A DNA stretch of 64,000 bases from CAISIP01 sp965278985 (GCA_965278985.1 OZ257131.1:3162001-3226000), one strand, 5' to 3'; numbered from the stretch's first letter, positions 27,510 through 38,623 are shown. A program made the numbers and translations. The notes: generated by a model from the letters alone, not told the origin.

Positions 27510-28409
27510 ATGACAACGAGACTGACGCCTTCCACCGCCCTGATGCTGAGCATCCCCCCACTGATGTGGGCCGGCAACGCGGTGATGGGCCGGGCGGTGC
27601 ACGCGCTGGTGCCGCCCATGACGCTGAACTTCCTGCGCTGGGTGCTGGCGCTGTGCATCCTGCTGCCCATGGCGCACTGGGTGCTGCGGCGCGACTCGGG
27701 CCTGTGGCCGCACTGGAAGCGCTTCACGCTGCTGGGCTTTCTGGGCGTGGGCTGCTACAACGCGCTGCAGTACCTGGCGCTGCAGACCTCCTCCCCGCTC
27801 AACGTGACGCTGGTGGCCGCCAGCATCCCGTTGTGGATGCTGGGCGTGGGGGCGCTGTTCTTCGGCGCACGCGTCACGCGCATGCAGATCGTGGGCGCGG
27901 CGCTGTCGCTGTGCGGCGTGCTGGTGGTGCTGTCACGCGGCCAGTGGGCCGTGCTGGCCCAGCTGCGCATCGTGCCCGGTGACGCGTATGTGTTGCTTGC
28001 CACCTGCGCCTGGGCGTTCTACAGCTGGCTGCTGTCGCGCCCCGACGAACCGACGGCGATCCGTGGCGACTGGGCCGCCTTCCTGCTGGCCCAGACCGCC
28101 TTCGGCCTGGGCTGGGCCGGGCTCTTCGCGGGTGCGGAATGGAGCCTGGGCTACACCGACATCCAGTGGGGCTGGCCGCTGGCGGGTGCGCTGGCCTTCG
28201 TCGCCGTGGGGCCCGCCGTGCTGGCCTACCGCTTCTGGGGCCTGGGCGTGCAACGCGCCGGACCCGCCATCGCGGGCTTCTTCACGAACCTCACGCCGCT
28301 GTTCGCGGCGCTGATGTCCACGCTGTTCCTGGGCGAGGCGCCGCATGCCTACCACCTGGTGGCCTTCCTGCTGATAGTGGGGGGCATCGTGGTGTCCTCG
28401 CGCCGATGA
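27510..28409 (+). CDS. EamA/DMT-family transporter
   Basis: A 299-residue membrane protein with about ten helices in two homologous EamA repeats (first around residues 8-145, second around 160-297). The repeat ends carry the usual GERL-like segments (GARVTRMQIVGAALSLCGVLVV and LGEAPHAYHLVAFLLIVGGI-like). EamA proteins mostly export amino acids or metabolites. It overlaps the metallophosphoesterase gene by 4 bp (ATGA) and is divergent from tldD with 57 bp between the starts. Confidence 0.9.
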   Translation: MTTRLTPSTALMLSIPPLMWAGNAVMGRAVHALVPPMTLNFLRWVLALCILLPMAHWVLRRDSGLWPHWKRFTLLGFLGVGCYNALQYLALQTSSPLNVTLVAASIPLWMLGVGALFFGARVTRMQIVGAALSLCGVLVVLSRGQWAVLAQLRIVPGDAYVLLATCAWAFYSWLLSRPDEPTAIRGDWAAFLLAQTAFGLGWAGLFAGAEWSLGYTDIQWGWPLAGALAFVAVGPAVLAYRFWGLGVQRAGPAIAGFFTNLTPLFAALMSTLFLGEAPHAYHLVAFLLIVGGIVVSSRR

Positions 28410-29371
28410 GCACGTTGCCATCCGCGTCCGCCCCGCCCGCCATCCCCGCGGCCTTGCTGCCGCTGGTGGCGCGGGCGGGGCTGGACTACGTGCAGCATCG
28501 GCTGGCACGCGAGCGACTGCGTGAGGCCCGTGGCGCACGCAGCGAGTCGCTCCCCTGGCGCTGGTTCAACAAGCACACGCTGATACGCACCGGCCTGCGG
28601 GCCAGCGGCCTGCACGCGCGTGGCCGGCGCAATGCACTGGCGATACAGCATGTGCACCACGCCCTGGTGATGCCCCGCCTGCCCGCGTCGTTGGAAGGCT
28701 TGCGGCTGCTGCAGCTCAGCGACCTGCATCTGGACATCGACCGCGCGTTCGTCGACACGCTGGCGCGCAGCGTCCAGGGCTTGCAGTTCGACGCCTGCGT
28801 GCTGACGGGCGATTACCGCTTCCGCAGCTTCGGCCCCACCGGCCCGGCCATGGCGGCGATGGCGCGGCTGCGACCAAGCCTGGGGGAGAAAGTCTGGGCC
28901 GTGCTGGGCAACCACGATGCGCTGGAGATGGTGCCGGTGATGGAGGCGATGGGCATCGACGTGCTGCTGAACGAGGCCACAGTGCTCGCGCACCAGGGCG
29001 CCGTGCTGGCCCTGGCCGGCGTGGACGATGCCCACGCCTACCGCCTGCAGGACCTGCCCCGGGCCTTCGCGGCGTGTGCACCGCAGGACTGCAAGCTGTT
29101 GCTGTGCCACACACCCGAGCCCTACGCCCAGGCCGCGGCGCTGGGCTTCGACGCGATGCTGAGCGGTCACACGCACGGCGGCCAGGTCTGCCTGCCGGGC
29201 GGCATTCCGGTGATGGCCAGCCTGCGCACGCCGCGACGGTATGTGCGCGGCGCCTGGCAGGAGGGCGCGATGGCCGGCTACACCTCGGTGGGCTGCGGCT
29301 CGTCGATCATCGACGTGCGGCTGAACAACCTTCCGGAGGTGACGCTGCACCGGCTGACGGCGCGCGGCTGA
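28406..29371 (+). CDS. Calcineurin-like metallophosphoesterase
   Basis: A 321-residue metallophosphoesterase with the full set of metal motifs: LSDLHLD (about 106), TGDYRF (about 136), GNHD (about 170), and CHTP and GHTHGGQ in the C-terminal third. This is the YkuE-like group acting on phosphodiesters, often membrane-associated. The first 90 residues are basic and Arg-rich without a clear helix. Its ATG overlaps the EamA stop (ATGA), so the two are coupled. The substrate is unknown. Confidence 0.88.
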   Translation: MSTLPSASAPPAIPAALLPLVARAGLDYVQHRLARERLREARGARSESLPWRWFNKHTLIRTGLRASGLHARGRRNALAIQHVHHALVMPRLPASLEGLRLLQLSDLHLDIDRAFVDTLARSVQGLQFDACVLTGDYRFRSFGPTGPAMAAMARLRPSLGEKVWAVLGNHDALEMVPVMEAMGIDVLLNEATVLAHQGAVLALAGVDDAHAYRLQDLPRAFAACAPQDCKLLLCHTPEPYAQAAALGFDAMLSGHTHGGQVCLPGGIPVMASLRTPRRYVRGAWQEGAMAGYTSVGCGSSIIDVRLNNLPEVTLHRLTARG

Positions 29372-29386
29372 GCGGCAGGGTCAGCG

Positions 29387-30232
29387 TCAGGAAGCAGGGG
29401 CCATGCGCTTGCGCGCCACCGCAGCCAGCAAGGCCATGCCAACCAGCAGCATCGCGTACGTGGAGGGTTCCGGAACGGGTGCGGCCGCCGTGATGAACTG
29501 GCCATCGGTCGCCAGGCCGTTGGAGGCCGTGAAGCCGTAGTACACCGTATTCCCCAGGCCACTCAGGTCTACCTCGGTGGATACGCTGAAGGTCTGTGCT
29601 CCGTAGAGGACCGAGCCCTTCAACGTGCCCTTATCGTCTCCTCCTCCGGAGGGCGTGTATTGCACGCGACCCAGCAGCTGGAAACCAGTATCGCGGATGC
29701 CATTCCCCAGCCCCGTCTCCGTCACAGCCAAAGGAGTGACCGACCCGTTTTGCAGGATCTGGAGGCTGGGTGACACAGGCTCCCCATCGAAATGGAAAGT
29801 ATCGACCGCGAAGGCCACGCTGTTGGACAGATCTTCATATCCGAGGCCTGAACCTGCATTGCCAACGCCCGGCGTGGCCGCGAGCGTGAAGGTCAAGCCG
29901 TCTCCCCGAACGTTCTTGTCGGGATCGATATCGGAATTCGCGCGGATGAAGAAGTTGAAGTTGAAACTGAAAGACTGGTTCAAATCCAGCGAGATGGCCT
30001 GTGGCGCGAACGCCGCGCCAGCTTGCCCGCCGATGCCCGTCGAGGTCAGGCTCAGGAGGCTGTAGGTGAAACCATTGCCCGGCGTGGTGTTGACCGCGGT
30101 CGCGCTGCCAAATTTCGTCCAGCTCGTGAAGTCCGTGAAGCCGCTGGCAAGCGACACCCCTTGTTCCGCGTGGCTGGCGCCACTCCAGGCCATGGCCAGC
30201 ATGGCGGCGATACAGCAGGTCTTGCGCAGCAT
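29387..30232 (-). CDS. PEP-CTERM-anchored L-type lectin-like protein
   Basis: A 281-residue exported protein. It starts with a signal peptide (cut after SHA, residue 22), continues with a legume-lectin-like domain (RGDGLTFTLAATPG, GSGLGYEDLSNSVAFAVDTF) and ends in a PEP-CTERM tag: VPEPS, a hydrophobic helix and RKR. PEP-CTERM proteins are processed by an exosortase, usually in bacteria making exopolysaccharide; none is encoded in this window. The ATG at 30232 follows AGGGGA. Base composition is visibly lower in GC than the neighbours, as is common for surface proteins, possibly after transfer. Confidence 0.85.
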   Translation of the reverse strand: MLRKTCCIAAMLAMAWSGASHAEQGVSLASGFTDFTSWTKFGSATAVNTTPGNGFTYSLLSLTSTGIGGQAGAAFAPQAISLDLNQSFSFNFNFFIRANSDIDPDKNVRGDGLTFTLAATPGVGNAGSGLGYEDLSNSVAFAVDTFHFDGEPVSPSLQILQNGSVTPLAVTETGLGNGIRDTGFQLLGRVQYTPSGGGDDKGTLKGSVLYGAQTFSVSTEVDLSGLGNTVYYGFTASNGLATDGQFITAAAPVPEPSTYAMLLVGMALLAAVARKRMAPAS

Positions 30233-30423
30233 GTCGTGTTTCCCCTTGTGTGCAACAGTGATGCGCCGCCTATGCAAAAGCCGCGCCATTCCAACGCCGC
30301 TGTAGCAGTCGCTCTTGCAAAAACGAAGCACGGCAAGGACTTGCATGCGGCCGCCGAACGCTGAAGAAGGCAGGCAATGGCGCGAACGGCTCGGGACCTG
30401 TCGACCCTGTCAACCACGGCATG

Positions 30424-30437
30424 GATGCATTTGCATC
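30424..30437. promoter_or_regulatory. Inverted repeat upstream of LuxR-family gene
   Basis: GATGCATTTGCATC has perfect 6-bp arms (GATGCA, TGCATC) around TT and lies 86 bp before the ATG of the LuxR-type gene, in the 290-bp gap shared with the lectin gene. It could be an operator for either. The rest of this gap contains short AT-rich patches but no gene that I can see. Confidence 0.4.
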
Positions 30438-30522
30438 ACCCCCGATCCAGGGGGCCCGCGGCGCGGCATGCACCAGGCCTTTGTGCGATGCTGACCGTTA
30501 CCGAACGACCTCCCGCGCGCCC

Positions 30523-31524
30523 ATGCCCCGCACCCCTTCCCCGCGCAAGCGCGGCAACGTGTCGCCCACGCAGCTCAACGCGACCATCCTGGAGATCTAC
30601 CGGCTGGGCCGCGAGGCGCCTTATGCGAGCTTCCAGGCCGCGGCGCTGGATGCGGTGCAGCAGTGCATCCCCTTCGACTCGGCCTGGTGGGCCAACGCGG
30701 TCGCGGACATGCCCGAGATCCACCGGCTGCACCTGTGCAACTGCGCACCGTCGATCCTGGAGGACTACGCGCCCTACATGGAACAGGACTTCTTCCGCGC
30801 CACGCTGATCGCCAACCCCGGCCGCACCGTCTCGGTCGGCGACCTGATGACCCATGCCGAGCTGGAACGCACGGCGCTCTACCAGGACTTCGGCCGCAAG
30901 TACCGCGTGGAATGGTCCCTGGGCACGTTGCTGGTGGAGCCCGTGTCGTCGCTGTACGAGTTCCTGACCCTGTGGCGCCACGACGCGAAGCGGCCTTTCA
31001 GCGAAGCCGAGCGCCAAGCCAAGGAACTGTTGATGCCGCACTTGGCGCAGGCCCACCGGAGCAAGCTGCTCGCCAGCGTGATGGGCGAGACCACGGTGCA
31101 GAGCGGCCAGTGGGCGATCTGCGACGAACGTGGCTTCCTGCGCGAGGCGACGCCCGGCTTCGTCCACCAGCTGCAGGCCCGCTGGCCGCAGTGGCAGGGC
31201 AGCCGCCTGCCGGAGGCGCTGCTGCAGCAGGTGCAGACGGCCGAGGACTATGCAGGCCCGGCCACGGGCATGGCCGTGGTGCGGCGCGGCGGCTACCGCT
31301 ATGTGGAAGTGCAAGCGGGCAGCGCCGTGGACAGCCTCTCACCGCGCGAACGCGAGATCGCGCAGCGTTATGCGACCGGCCAGACCCATGCGCAGATCGC
31401 GGCCGCACTGGGCCTGTCACCTGCCACGGTGCGCAACCACCTGGCGCGGGCCTACCGCAAGCTGGCCGTCAACAACAAGAGCGAGCTCACGCTGCGCCTG
31501 GCCGCGCGGCCGGCGGCGCGCTGA
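30523..31524 (+). CDS. LuxR-type helix-turn-helix regulator
   Basis: A 333-residue regulator with a C-terminal LuxR/GerE DNA-binding domain (LSPREREIAQRYATGQTHAQ at about 272, recognition helix LSPATVRNHLARAYRKL). The N-terminal 250 residues do not match the acyl-homoserine-lactone or receiver domains; the Trp/Phe-rich segments resemble the sensory domains of orphan LuxR proteins. The ATG at 30523 starts MPRTPSPRKRGN. It is monocistronic and head-to-head with the PEP-CTERM lectin gene, which it may regulate; this is only contextual. Confidence 0.85.
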   Translation: MPRTPSPRKRGNVSPTQLNATILEIYRLGREAPYASFQAAALDAVQQCIPFDSAWWANAVADMPEIHRLHLCNCAPSILEDYAPYMEQDFFRATLIANPGRTVSVGDLMTHAELERTALYQDFGRKYRVEWSLGTLLVEPVSSLYEFLTLWRHDAKRPFSEAERQAKELLMPHLAQAHRSKLLASVMGETTVQSGQWAICDERGFLREATPGFVHQLQARWPQWQGSRLPEALLQQVQTAEDYAGPATGMAVVRRGGYRYVEVQAGSAVDSLSPREREIAQRYATGQTHAQIAAALGLSPATVRNHLARAYRKLAVNNKSELTLRLAARPAAR

Positions 31525-31540
31525 CCGTCGTCGCTGCGCT

Positions 31541-32296
31541 TCAGGCGTCGCGCACGTCCGCGACCACGTTGTCGCCGAAGTCCGGCCGCGCCAGGTAGGC
31601 GAGCACCTTCGCCGCGGCCGCCTCGGGCGAGGCGAGCATGCCGCCTTCCTTCATCTTCACGAAGTGCCCGTGCTCGGTGAAGGCGCCCGCGTTGCCCGCA
31701 CGCAGCTCGGTCTGCATGTCGGTGTCGATGATGCCCGGCGCCAGCGAGACGATGCGCGCAGGTTGCGGCGCCTGTGCTTCGTCCAGCGCGACACAGCGGC
31801 TGAAATGGTCCAGGCCGGCCTTGGACGCGCAATAGAGACTCGCTCCCGCCAGCGCGCGACGGCCCAGGCCGGATGAGATGTTGAGGATCCTGCGCGGCAC
31901 GCTCCAGCCCCGCGTGGCGTCCAGGAAGGCCGCCGTGAGCTGCACCGGCGCCTCCAGGTTCAGGCGCAGGGTGGTGGCCATGGCGCGGCTGTCGCGCGGC
32001 GCCAGCGGGCCCAGGCGGCCCACCATGCCGGCGTTGTTGATGAGGTGTGCCGAGGCCCAGGCGCCTGGCGGCTGTTCCTGCAGCCATGCCTGCAGGCGCT
32101 CGGCCACGGCCTCGGGCTGGGTCAGGTCCGCCTCCCACTGGAGCAGGCGCGTGCCCTGCGCGGCGGCGTGGTCCTGCAGCGCGGCGTTCGTGTTGCGCGA
32201 GATGCAGAGCAACGTGGCCGACGGCGTGCACAGCTGGCGGGCCATGGCCAGGCCCATTCCGCGCGAGGCGCCGGTGAGGATGGTGAGATGTTGCAT
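31541..32296 (-). CDS. Short-chain dehydrogenase/reductase, sepiapterin reductase-like
   Basis: A 251-residue SDR with TGASRGMG (residue 8 on), an Arg in ISRN pointing to NADP(H), INNAGMVG, catalytic ISSG and YCASK, and a C-terminal PGIIDTDMQTELRAG. The active-site spacing and the long substrate loop resemble sepiapterin/benzil reductases, which reduce vicinal diketones. It shares the minus strand with srkA, which lies 30 bp upstream, and may form an operon with it. Confidence 0.88.
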   Translation of the reverse strand: MQHLTILTGASRGMGLAMARQLCTPSATLLCISRNTNAALQDHAAAQGTRLLQWEADLTQPEAVAERLQAWLQEQPPGAWASAHLINNAGMVGRLGPLAPRDSRAMATTLRLNLEAPVQLTAAFLDATRGWSVPRRILNISSGLGRRALAGASLYCASKAGLDHFSRCVALDEAQAPQPARIVSLAPGIIDTDMQTELRAGNAGAFTEHGHFVKMKEGGMLASPEAAAAKVLAYLARPDFGDNVVADVRDA

Positions 32297-32326
32297 GCGG
32301 TGTGTCCTCGAATGGAGAGAGGGAAG

Positions 32327-33379
32327 TCAGGCGACCAGCGGCGCTTCCTGCATGGCCTCGATCTGTTCTTCCAGCATCTGGACCTGGCCGCGCCAATAGT
32401 CGCTGCTGCCGAACCAGGGGAAGTTGATGCGGAAGATCGGGTCGTGCCAGCGTTGCGCCAGCCAGGCGCTGTAAGCGATCAGGCGCAGGGTGCGCAGTGG
32501 CTCGATCAGGGCCAGCTCGCGGCGGTCGAAGTCGCGGAACTGCTCGTAGCCGTCCACCAGCGCACCGAGCTGGTGGGTACGCTGCGCGCGATCGCCACTG
32601 AGCAGCATCCAGAAGTCCTGCACGGCGGGGCCCATGCAGGCATCGTCCAGGTCCACGAAGTGCGGCCCGGGCCCGGCCGCGGCCGGCACGTCGGTGGGGG
32701 TCCAGAGAATGTTGCCCATATGGCAGTCGCCGTGCAGGCGCAGCAGCCGGATGCCATCGTCCTCGGCGGAGGGCCGCGCCTGTCCGGACAAGGTGGCAAT
32801 GCCGCCGATGAGGTCGATCGCTGTTTGCGACAGCCGCGTCCATTCTCCTTGCACGTCCAGCGGCACCTGGTCGTGCGCAAGCAGCCATTCGCGTGGAGCG
32901 ATGGCCGAGTACTGCACGTCGAGCACCGGACGACACACGAAAGGCCGGGCAGCACCCACGGTGTGGATACGCGCCAGGAACCGCCCGATCCACTCCAGCA
33001 CTTCGGCATCGTCCAGATCCGGCGCACGGCCGCCACGGCGCGGGCTCACGCTGAAGAAGAAGCCCCCGAAGTGGTTCAGGCTGCGGCCCTGCAGCCGCAT
33101 CGGCCCCACGGCCGGCACCTCGGCGGCCATCAGTTCCTCCGCGAAGGCATGCTCCTCCAGGATCTGTGCCTCGCTCCAGCGCCCGGGCCGGTAGAACTTC
33201 GCCACCACCTGGGCGCCGTCTTCCAAGTGGATCTGGTAGACGCGGTTTTCGTACGACGACAGCGCCGTCAGCCTTCCGTCCCCGCGCAGGCCCACGCTGT
33301 CAAGCGCGTCGAGCACCAGGTCGGGCGACAGGGCTTCGAACACATGGGGCGGGGCGGTGGAAGGCGGGTGGTTGGGCAT
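32327..33379 (-). CDS. srkA: Stress response kinase A (YihE family)
   Basis: A 350-residue protein kinase of the SrkA/YihE family, with an aminoglycoside-phosphotransferase-like fold. The N-lobe has SSYENRVYQIHLEDG and the lysine of VVAKFYRPGRW; the catalytic loop is LHGDCHMGNILW and the metal-binding Asp is in FVDLDDACMGP. SrkA phosphorylates Ser/Thr and counters the MazEF death pathway in E. coli. The ATG at 33379 gives the family's usual length (E. coli 328 residues); upstream extension is unsupported. Confidence 0.9.
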   Translation of the reverse strand: MPNHPPSTAPPHVFEALSPDLVLDALDSVGLRGDGRLTALSSYENRVYQIHLEDGAQVVAKFYRPGRWSEAQILEEHAFAEELMAAEVPAVGPMRLQGRSLNHFGGFFFSVSPRRGGRAPDLDDAEVLEWIGRFLARIHTVGAARPFVCRPVLDVQYSAIAPREWLLAHDQVPLDVQGEWTRLSQTAIDLIGGIATLSGQARPSAEDDGIRLLRLHGDCHMGNILWTPTDVPAAAGPGPHFVDLDDACMGPAVQDFWMLLSGDRAQRTHQLGALVDGYEQFRDFDRRELALIEPLRTLRLIAYSAWLAQRWHDPIFRINFPWFGSSDYWRGQVQMLEEQIEAMQEAPLVA

Positions 33380-33570
33380 CGCGGGATTGTCGCGGATAGG
33401 CCCCTGCCCCCTGCGCCGTCCCAGGCATGGCGCGGGCCCGCCGCGACACACCGCGTAACGCCGTGCGCTGCGACCCCGCGGGCCGGACCGGGCCGCTGGG
33501 CGACAATCCGCACCGTCGCGTTGCGCGCCGGGCATGGTGCCCCGCACGCTGCGCTATCCGCTGCCCTGCT

Positions 33571-34824
33571 GTGACTTCTGCGACCCTGTCCCATCCCCAT
33601 GCCCCCGAGACCAGCGCATTCCTGGTCCGATGGGCTGCAGCCCTCTGGGGTTTCGTGGTGTTCATGCCCCTGGGCGTCAACTACCTTGCGCTGTTCCTGC
33701 TCATGATCACCATGCTGCTGCAGGGCCCGCGCATGGACCGCCTGCGACGCGTGCGCAACCATCCGCTGCTGTTGCCCATGCTGTTGTACATCGCATGGAC
33801 ACTGGTGGTGCTGGCCACGCAGTCAGCGTACTACGCGGAGACGCCGTCCAACCTGTGGCATGCCCTGCGCATCGTGCTGACGATCGCGCTGGCGCTGGCG
33901 CTCACGCGCGAAGAGGCCTCCATGGCCTTGCGCGGCTTCCTGGTGGCAGCAGTGGTGTCCGTGCTCATCATCGCGCTGGGGCATACCGTCGGCCTGCCGA
34001 TGTGGAACATCTGGGAGAAGCTGCTCGTGTACGGCGGCAACAAGGCCATCTCCAACGCCCTGCTGCTGGCGCTGCTGGCGGGATCGGGCGTGGTGCTGGC
34101 GCTGCGCCAAGCCGGACGCTTTCGCTGGATCGGCCTGGGCATGGCGGCCGTGGCACTGCTCTGCCTGCTGGTGTCCTTGCCCAACCGCACCTCCCTGTTG
34201 CTGCTGGTGCTAGCAGTGCCCGCAACGGCGCTGCACCAGTGGCGGCAGCAGCGCGCGCGCATCGCCACGGCGGTGGTGCTGACGGCCATCGCGGCATCGC
34301 TCTTCGTAACGACCGTGCCTCCGGTGCGTGCCAACCTGGAAACCGGCGTGGGCGAGGTGCAGCAGGCACTGAACGGAGAAGTCGCCAGGTTGAGCTGGAA
34401 CATCCGGGTCCAGATGATCCGCCACACCACGGAGATGATCGCCGAGCGCCCCTGGATGGGCTGGGGCATCGGCGGGTGGAACGACCAGTGGCGCCGCCGT
34501 GTGCCGCCGATGCTGAGCGACCTCAACATGCCGCACAACGATTTCCTGTGGAATGGCTCGCAGGCCGGCCTGCCAGGCGCGTTGATCTGGCTGAGCATCC
34601 CCCTGGTGGCGCTGTGGACCGGCTGGCGCCGGCGCGACCTGACCGGAAGGCTGGGGTTCATCGCCGCACTGGTCCTGCTGGTCAGCGCCCTCGTGAACTC
34701 CGCGATGCGCGACGCAGCCATCGGCCTGAGCCTGCTGTGGATCGGGTCGGTGGTCGTGCGGCTGGCCAGCGACCCCGACTTCGTGTTCGAACCCGAAGCG
34801 ATGTTCCGGCGCGCGCGCGATTGA
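33571..34824 (+). CDS. O-antigen ligase/polymerase-like membrane protein
   Basis: A 417-residue protein with about ten or eleven membrane helices and a large periplasmic loop (about 250-330) carrying the Wzy_C/O-antigen ligase signature: RVQMIRHTTEMIAERPWMG, GWGIGGWNDQW and PHNDFLWN. Such enzymes transfer or polymerise glycans on the periplasmic face. I chose the GTG at 33571, since the first helix starts about 20 residues later and the region further upstream is Arg-rich and unlikely to be coding. No other polysaccharide gene is adjacent, so it is an orphan ligase-like gene; protein O-glycosylation is an alternative role. Confidence 0.82.
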   Translation: MTSATLSHPHAPETSAFLVRWAAALWGFVVFMPLGVNYLALFLLMITMLLQGPRMDRLRRVRNHPLLLPMLLYIAWTLVVLATQSAYYAETPSNLWHALRIVLTIALALALTREEASMALRGFLVAAVVSVLIIALGHTVGLPMWNIWEKLLVYGGNKAISNALLLALLAGSGVVLALRQAGRFRWIGLGMAAVALLCLLVSLPNRTSLLLLVLAVPATALHQWRQQRARIATAVVLTAIAASLFVTTVPPVRANLETGVGEVQQALNGEVARLSWNIRVQMIRHTTEMIAERPWMGWGIGGWNDQWRRRVPPMLSDLNMPHNDFLWNGSQAGLPGALIWLSIPLVALWTGWRRRDLTGRLGFIAALVLLVSALVNSAMRDAAIGLSLLWIGSVVVRLASDPDFVFEPEAMFRRARD

Positions 34825-34917
34825 CGTTGTAGGCAGGCCCTTGCAATCGCGGCCTGCAGCACCAGCTGTTGTGCGTTATCCTGCACCTCCGCCATCCCAC
34901 CTGTCCCTGGAACTCCG

Positions 34918-34950
34918 ATGTACCCACGCGCCCTCTCCCAACGCCACTGA
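34918..34950 (+). CDS. Putative leader peptide of EF-G gene (10 codons)
   Basis: ATG at 34918 opens a ten-codon frame, MYPRALSQRH, ending in TGA at 34948-34950, inside the 214-bp leader of the EF-G gene. Its stop lies at the foot of a strong hairpin (34949-34968) and its ribosome site is weak (GGA). Position and size resemble leader peptides that sense translation. There is no independent evidence for expression. Confidence 0.35.
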   Translation: MYPRALSQRH

Positions 34951-35020
34951 GCCGCGCTGCCGCGGCTCGCCCTGAAGACCGGGCCGGCCGCACCAACATC
35001 TTTCTTTTGCGGGCCGGTCC
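34949..35020 (+). promoter_or_regulatory. Two hairpins in the EF-G mRNA leader
   Basis: Hairpin one (34949-34968): GAGCCGCG and CGCGGCTC, perfect 8-bp stem with CTGC loop, starting at the stop of the short upstream frame. Hairpin two (34981-35020): GGGCCGGCCGC against GCGGGCCGGTCC, with one bulged G and a 17-base loop containing TTTCTTTT; it ends 18 bases before the EF-G ATG and could hide the weak ribosome site. The arrangement could attenuate EF-G expression. Confidence 0.5.
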
Positions 35021-35038
35021 TCGATCAAGAGCACCATC

Positions 35039-37147
<2,109 letters not shown>

Positions 37148-37153
37148 GACTGA

Positions 37154-37184
37154 GACCGGCCCGAGGTCCAGGTGCGAGCCGGTC
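37154..37184. terminator. Hairpin between convergent EF-G and symporter genes
   Basis: GACCGGC (37154-37160) and GCCGGTC (37178-37184) form a perfect 7-bp stem with a 17-base loop in the 41-bp gap between two convergent genes. There is no T-run, so it may act as a bidirectional pausing hairpin and not as a classical terminator. Confidence 0.4.
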
Positions 37185-37188
37185 CACC

Positions 37189-38559
37189 TCAACGCCCCAC
37201 GGCCGCCAGATCCACCTGGCTGGTCTCCCGGGCGCTGACCAACGCCGCCAGCGTCAACGCGCCATTGGCGGCCAGGTACAGTCCCACGCCGCCCAGCCCG
37301 TACTGCCAGTTCAGCTCGATGGCCACCAGCGTGGGCAAAGAGGCCCCCACGATGGAGGCCAAGTTGTACGCCATCGAGGCGCCCGAGTAACGCACCTCCG
37401 TGGGAAACAGCTCCGGAAGCAGCGCCGCCATGGGCCCGAAGGTGCAGCCCATCAGCACCATGCCGATGACGATGAACAGCAGCACGCTGCCCGGCGTGCC
37501 ATGCGTCAGCAGCGCGGGCATCGCGGAGCCAAAGGCCATGATGCCCAGCGTCACGGCGATCAGCCAGCGGCGCCGGCCGATGCGGTCCGCCCACAGGCCG
37601 CCGACCATGCAGAAGATGCCGAAGACCACGGCGCCCACCAGCAGGATGCCCGTGAAGGTGTTGGCCGGGATGCCCAGCCCCGTGGGATGGCCGGCCGGCG
37701 ACAGCCCCGCGGGACTCTTGGAAAACACCTGCACGAAGGCCGTCATCAGGTAGAACAACACGTAGGTCGTGCTCATGATCAGCGTGCCCTGCAGCACACG
37801 CCCGCCATGCTGGCGGAACACCGCGCTGACCGGCGCCTGCAGCTTGCGGCCGTCCTTCTCCACCTGCTGGAACACGGCGCTCTCATGCAGCGTGAGGCGC
37901 ACGTACAGGCCCACGCCTACCAGCACCACCGACAACACGAAGGGAACGCGCCAGCCCCATTCCAGCATGGCATCGGGCCCGATCAGCGCCGTGATGGTGA
38001 AGAACACGCCGTTGGCCACGAACAGGCCGATGGGCGCGCCCAGCTGCGGAAAGCTGCCGTACCAGCCGCGCTTGCCCGCCGGTGCGTTCTCGGTGGCCAC
38101 CAGCGCCGCGCCGCCCCACTCTCCCCCCAGGCCGATGCCCTGGCCGATGCGGAACAGGCACAGCAGCAACGGCGCCGCGATGCCGATCTGCTCGTAGGTG
38201 GGCAACAGGCCGATGGCGACCGTGGACACGCCCATGGTCAGCAGCGAAGCCACCAGCGTGCGCTTGCGGCCGATGCGGTCGCCGAAATGGCCGAACAGCG
38301 CCGAGCCGACGGGCCGCGCCAGAAAGGCCAGCGCCAGCGTGGACAGCGACAACAACGTGGCCGCGGACGGATCGCCCTTGGGGAAGAACTGCGAGTTGAA
38401 GATCAGCACCGCTGCCGCGGCATAGATGTAGTAGTCGTAGAACTCGATGGCCGTGCCGATCAGCGAGGCGACGGCGACTTTCCGGGGCGAGTTCGTGGGT
38501 GCGCGCGGGGTGGAACGCGAAGGTGTGGCGGAGGACGACTCCGCAGTGGTGACGGACAT
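37189..38559 (-). CDS. MFS symporter of the metabolite:H+ symporter (MHS) family
   Basis: A 456-residue, 12-helix major facilitator protein with the MHS hallmarks: an N-terminal SLIGTAIEFYDYYIYA segment and GIGLGGEWGGAALVATE after helix four (ProP, ShiA, KgtP and CitA belong here). It imports a small organic solute with protons; the substrate cannot be read. The ATG at 38559 follows GAGG by five bases. A TAGGG-N4-CCCTA dyad and a TACAAT box lie 65-85 bp upstream, suggesting control by a specific regulator. Confidence 0.9.
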   Translation of the reverse strand: MSVTTAESSSATPSRSTPRAPTNSPRKVAVASLIGTAIEFYDYYIYAAAAVLIFNSQFFPKGDPSAATLLSLSTLALAFLARPVGSALFGHFGDRIGRKRTLVASLLTMGVSTVAIGLLPTYEQIGIAAPLLLCLFRIGQGIGLGGEWGGAALVATENAPAGKRGWYGSFPQLGAPIGLFVANGVFFTITALIGPDAMLEWGWRVPFVLSVVLVGVGLYVRLTLHESAVFQQVEKDGRKLQAPVSAVFRQHGGRVLQGTLIMSTTYVLFYLMTAFVQVFSKSPAGLSPAGHPTGLGIPANTFTGILLVGAVVFGIFCMVGGLWADRIGRRRWLIAVTLGIMAFGSAMPALLTHGTPGSVLLFIVIGMVLMGCTFGPMAALLPELFPTEVRYSGASMAYNLASIVGASLPTLVAIELNWQYGLGGVGLYLAANGALTLAALVSARETSQVDLAAVGR

Positions 38560-38623
38560 GGAAACCTCGGGGACAGTCCCCTCTCGTGGCGGGAGGGGTG
38601 GTCCGATGCGCATGCGCCGGACC

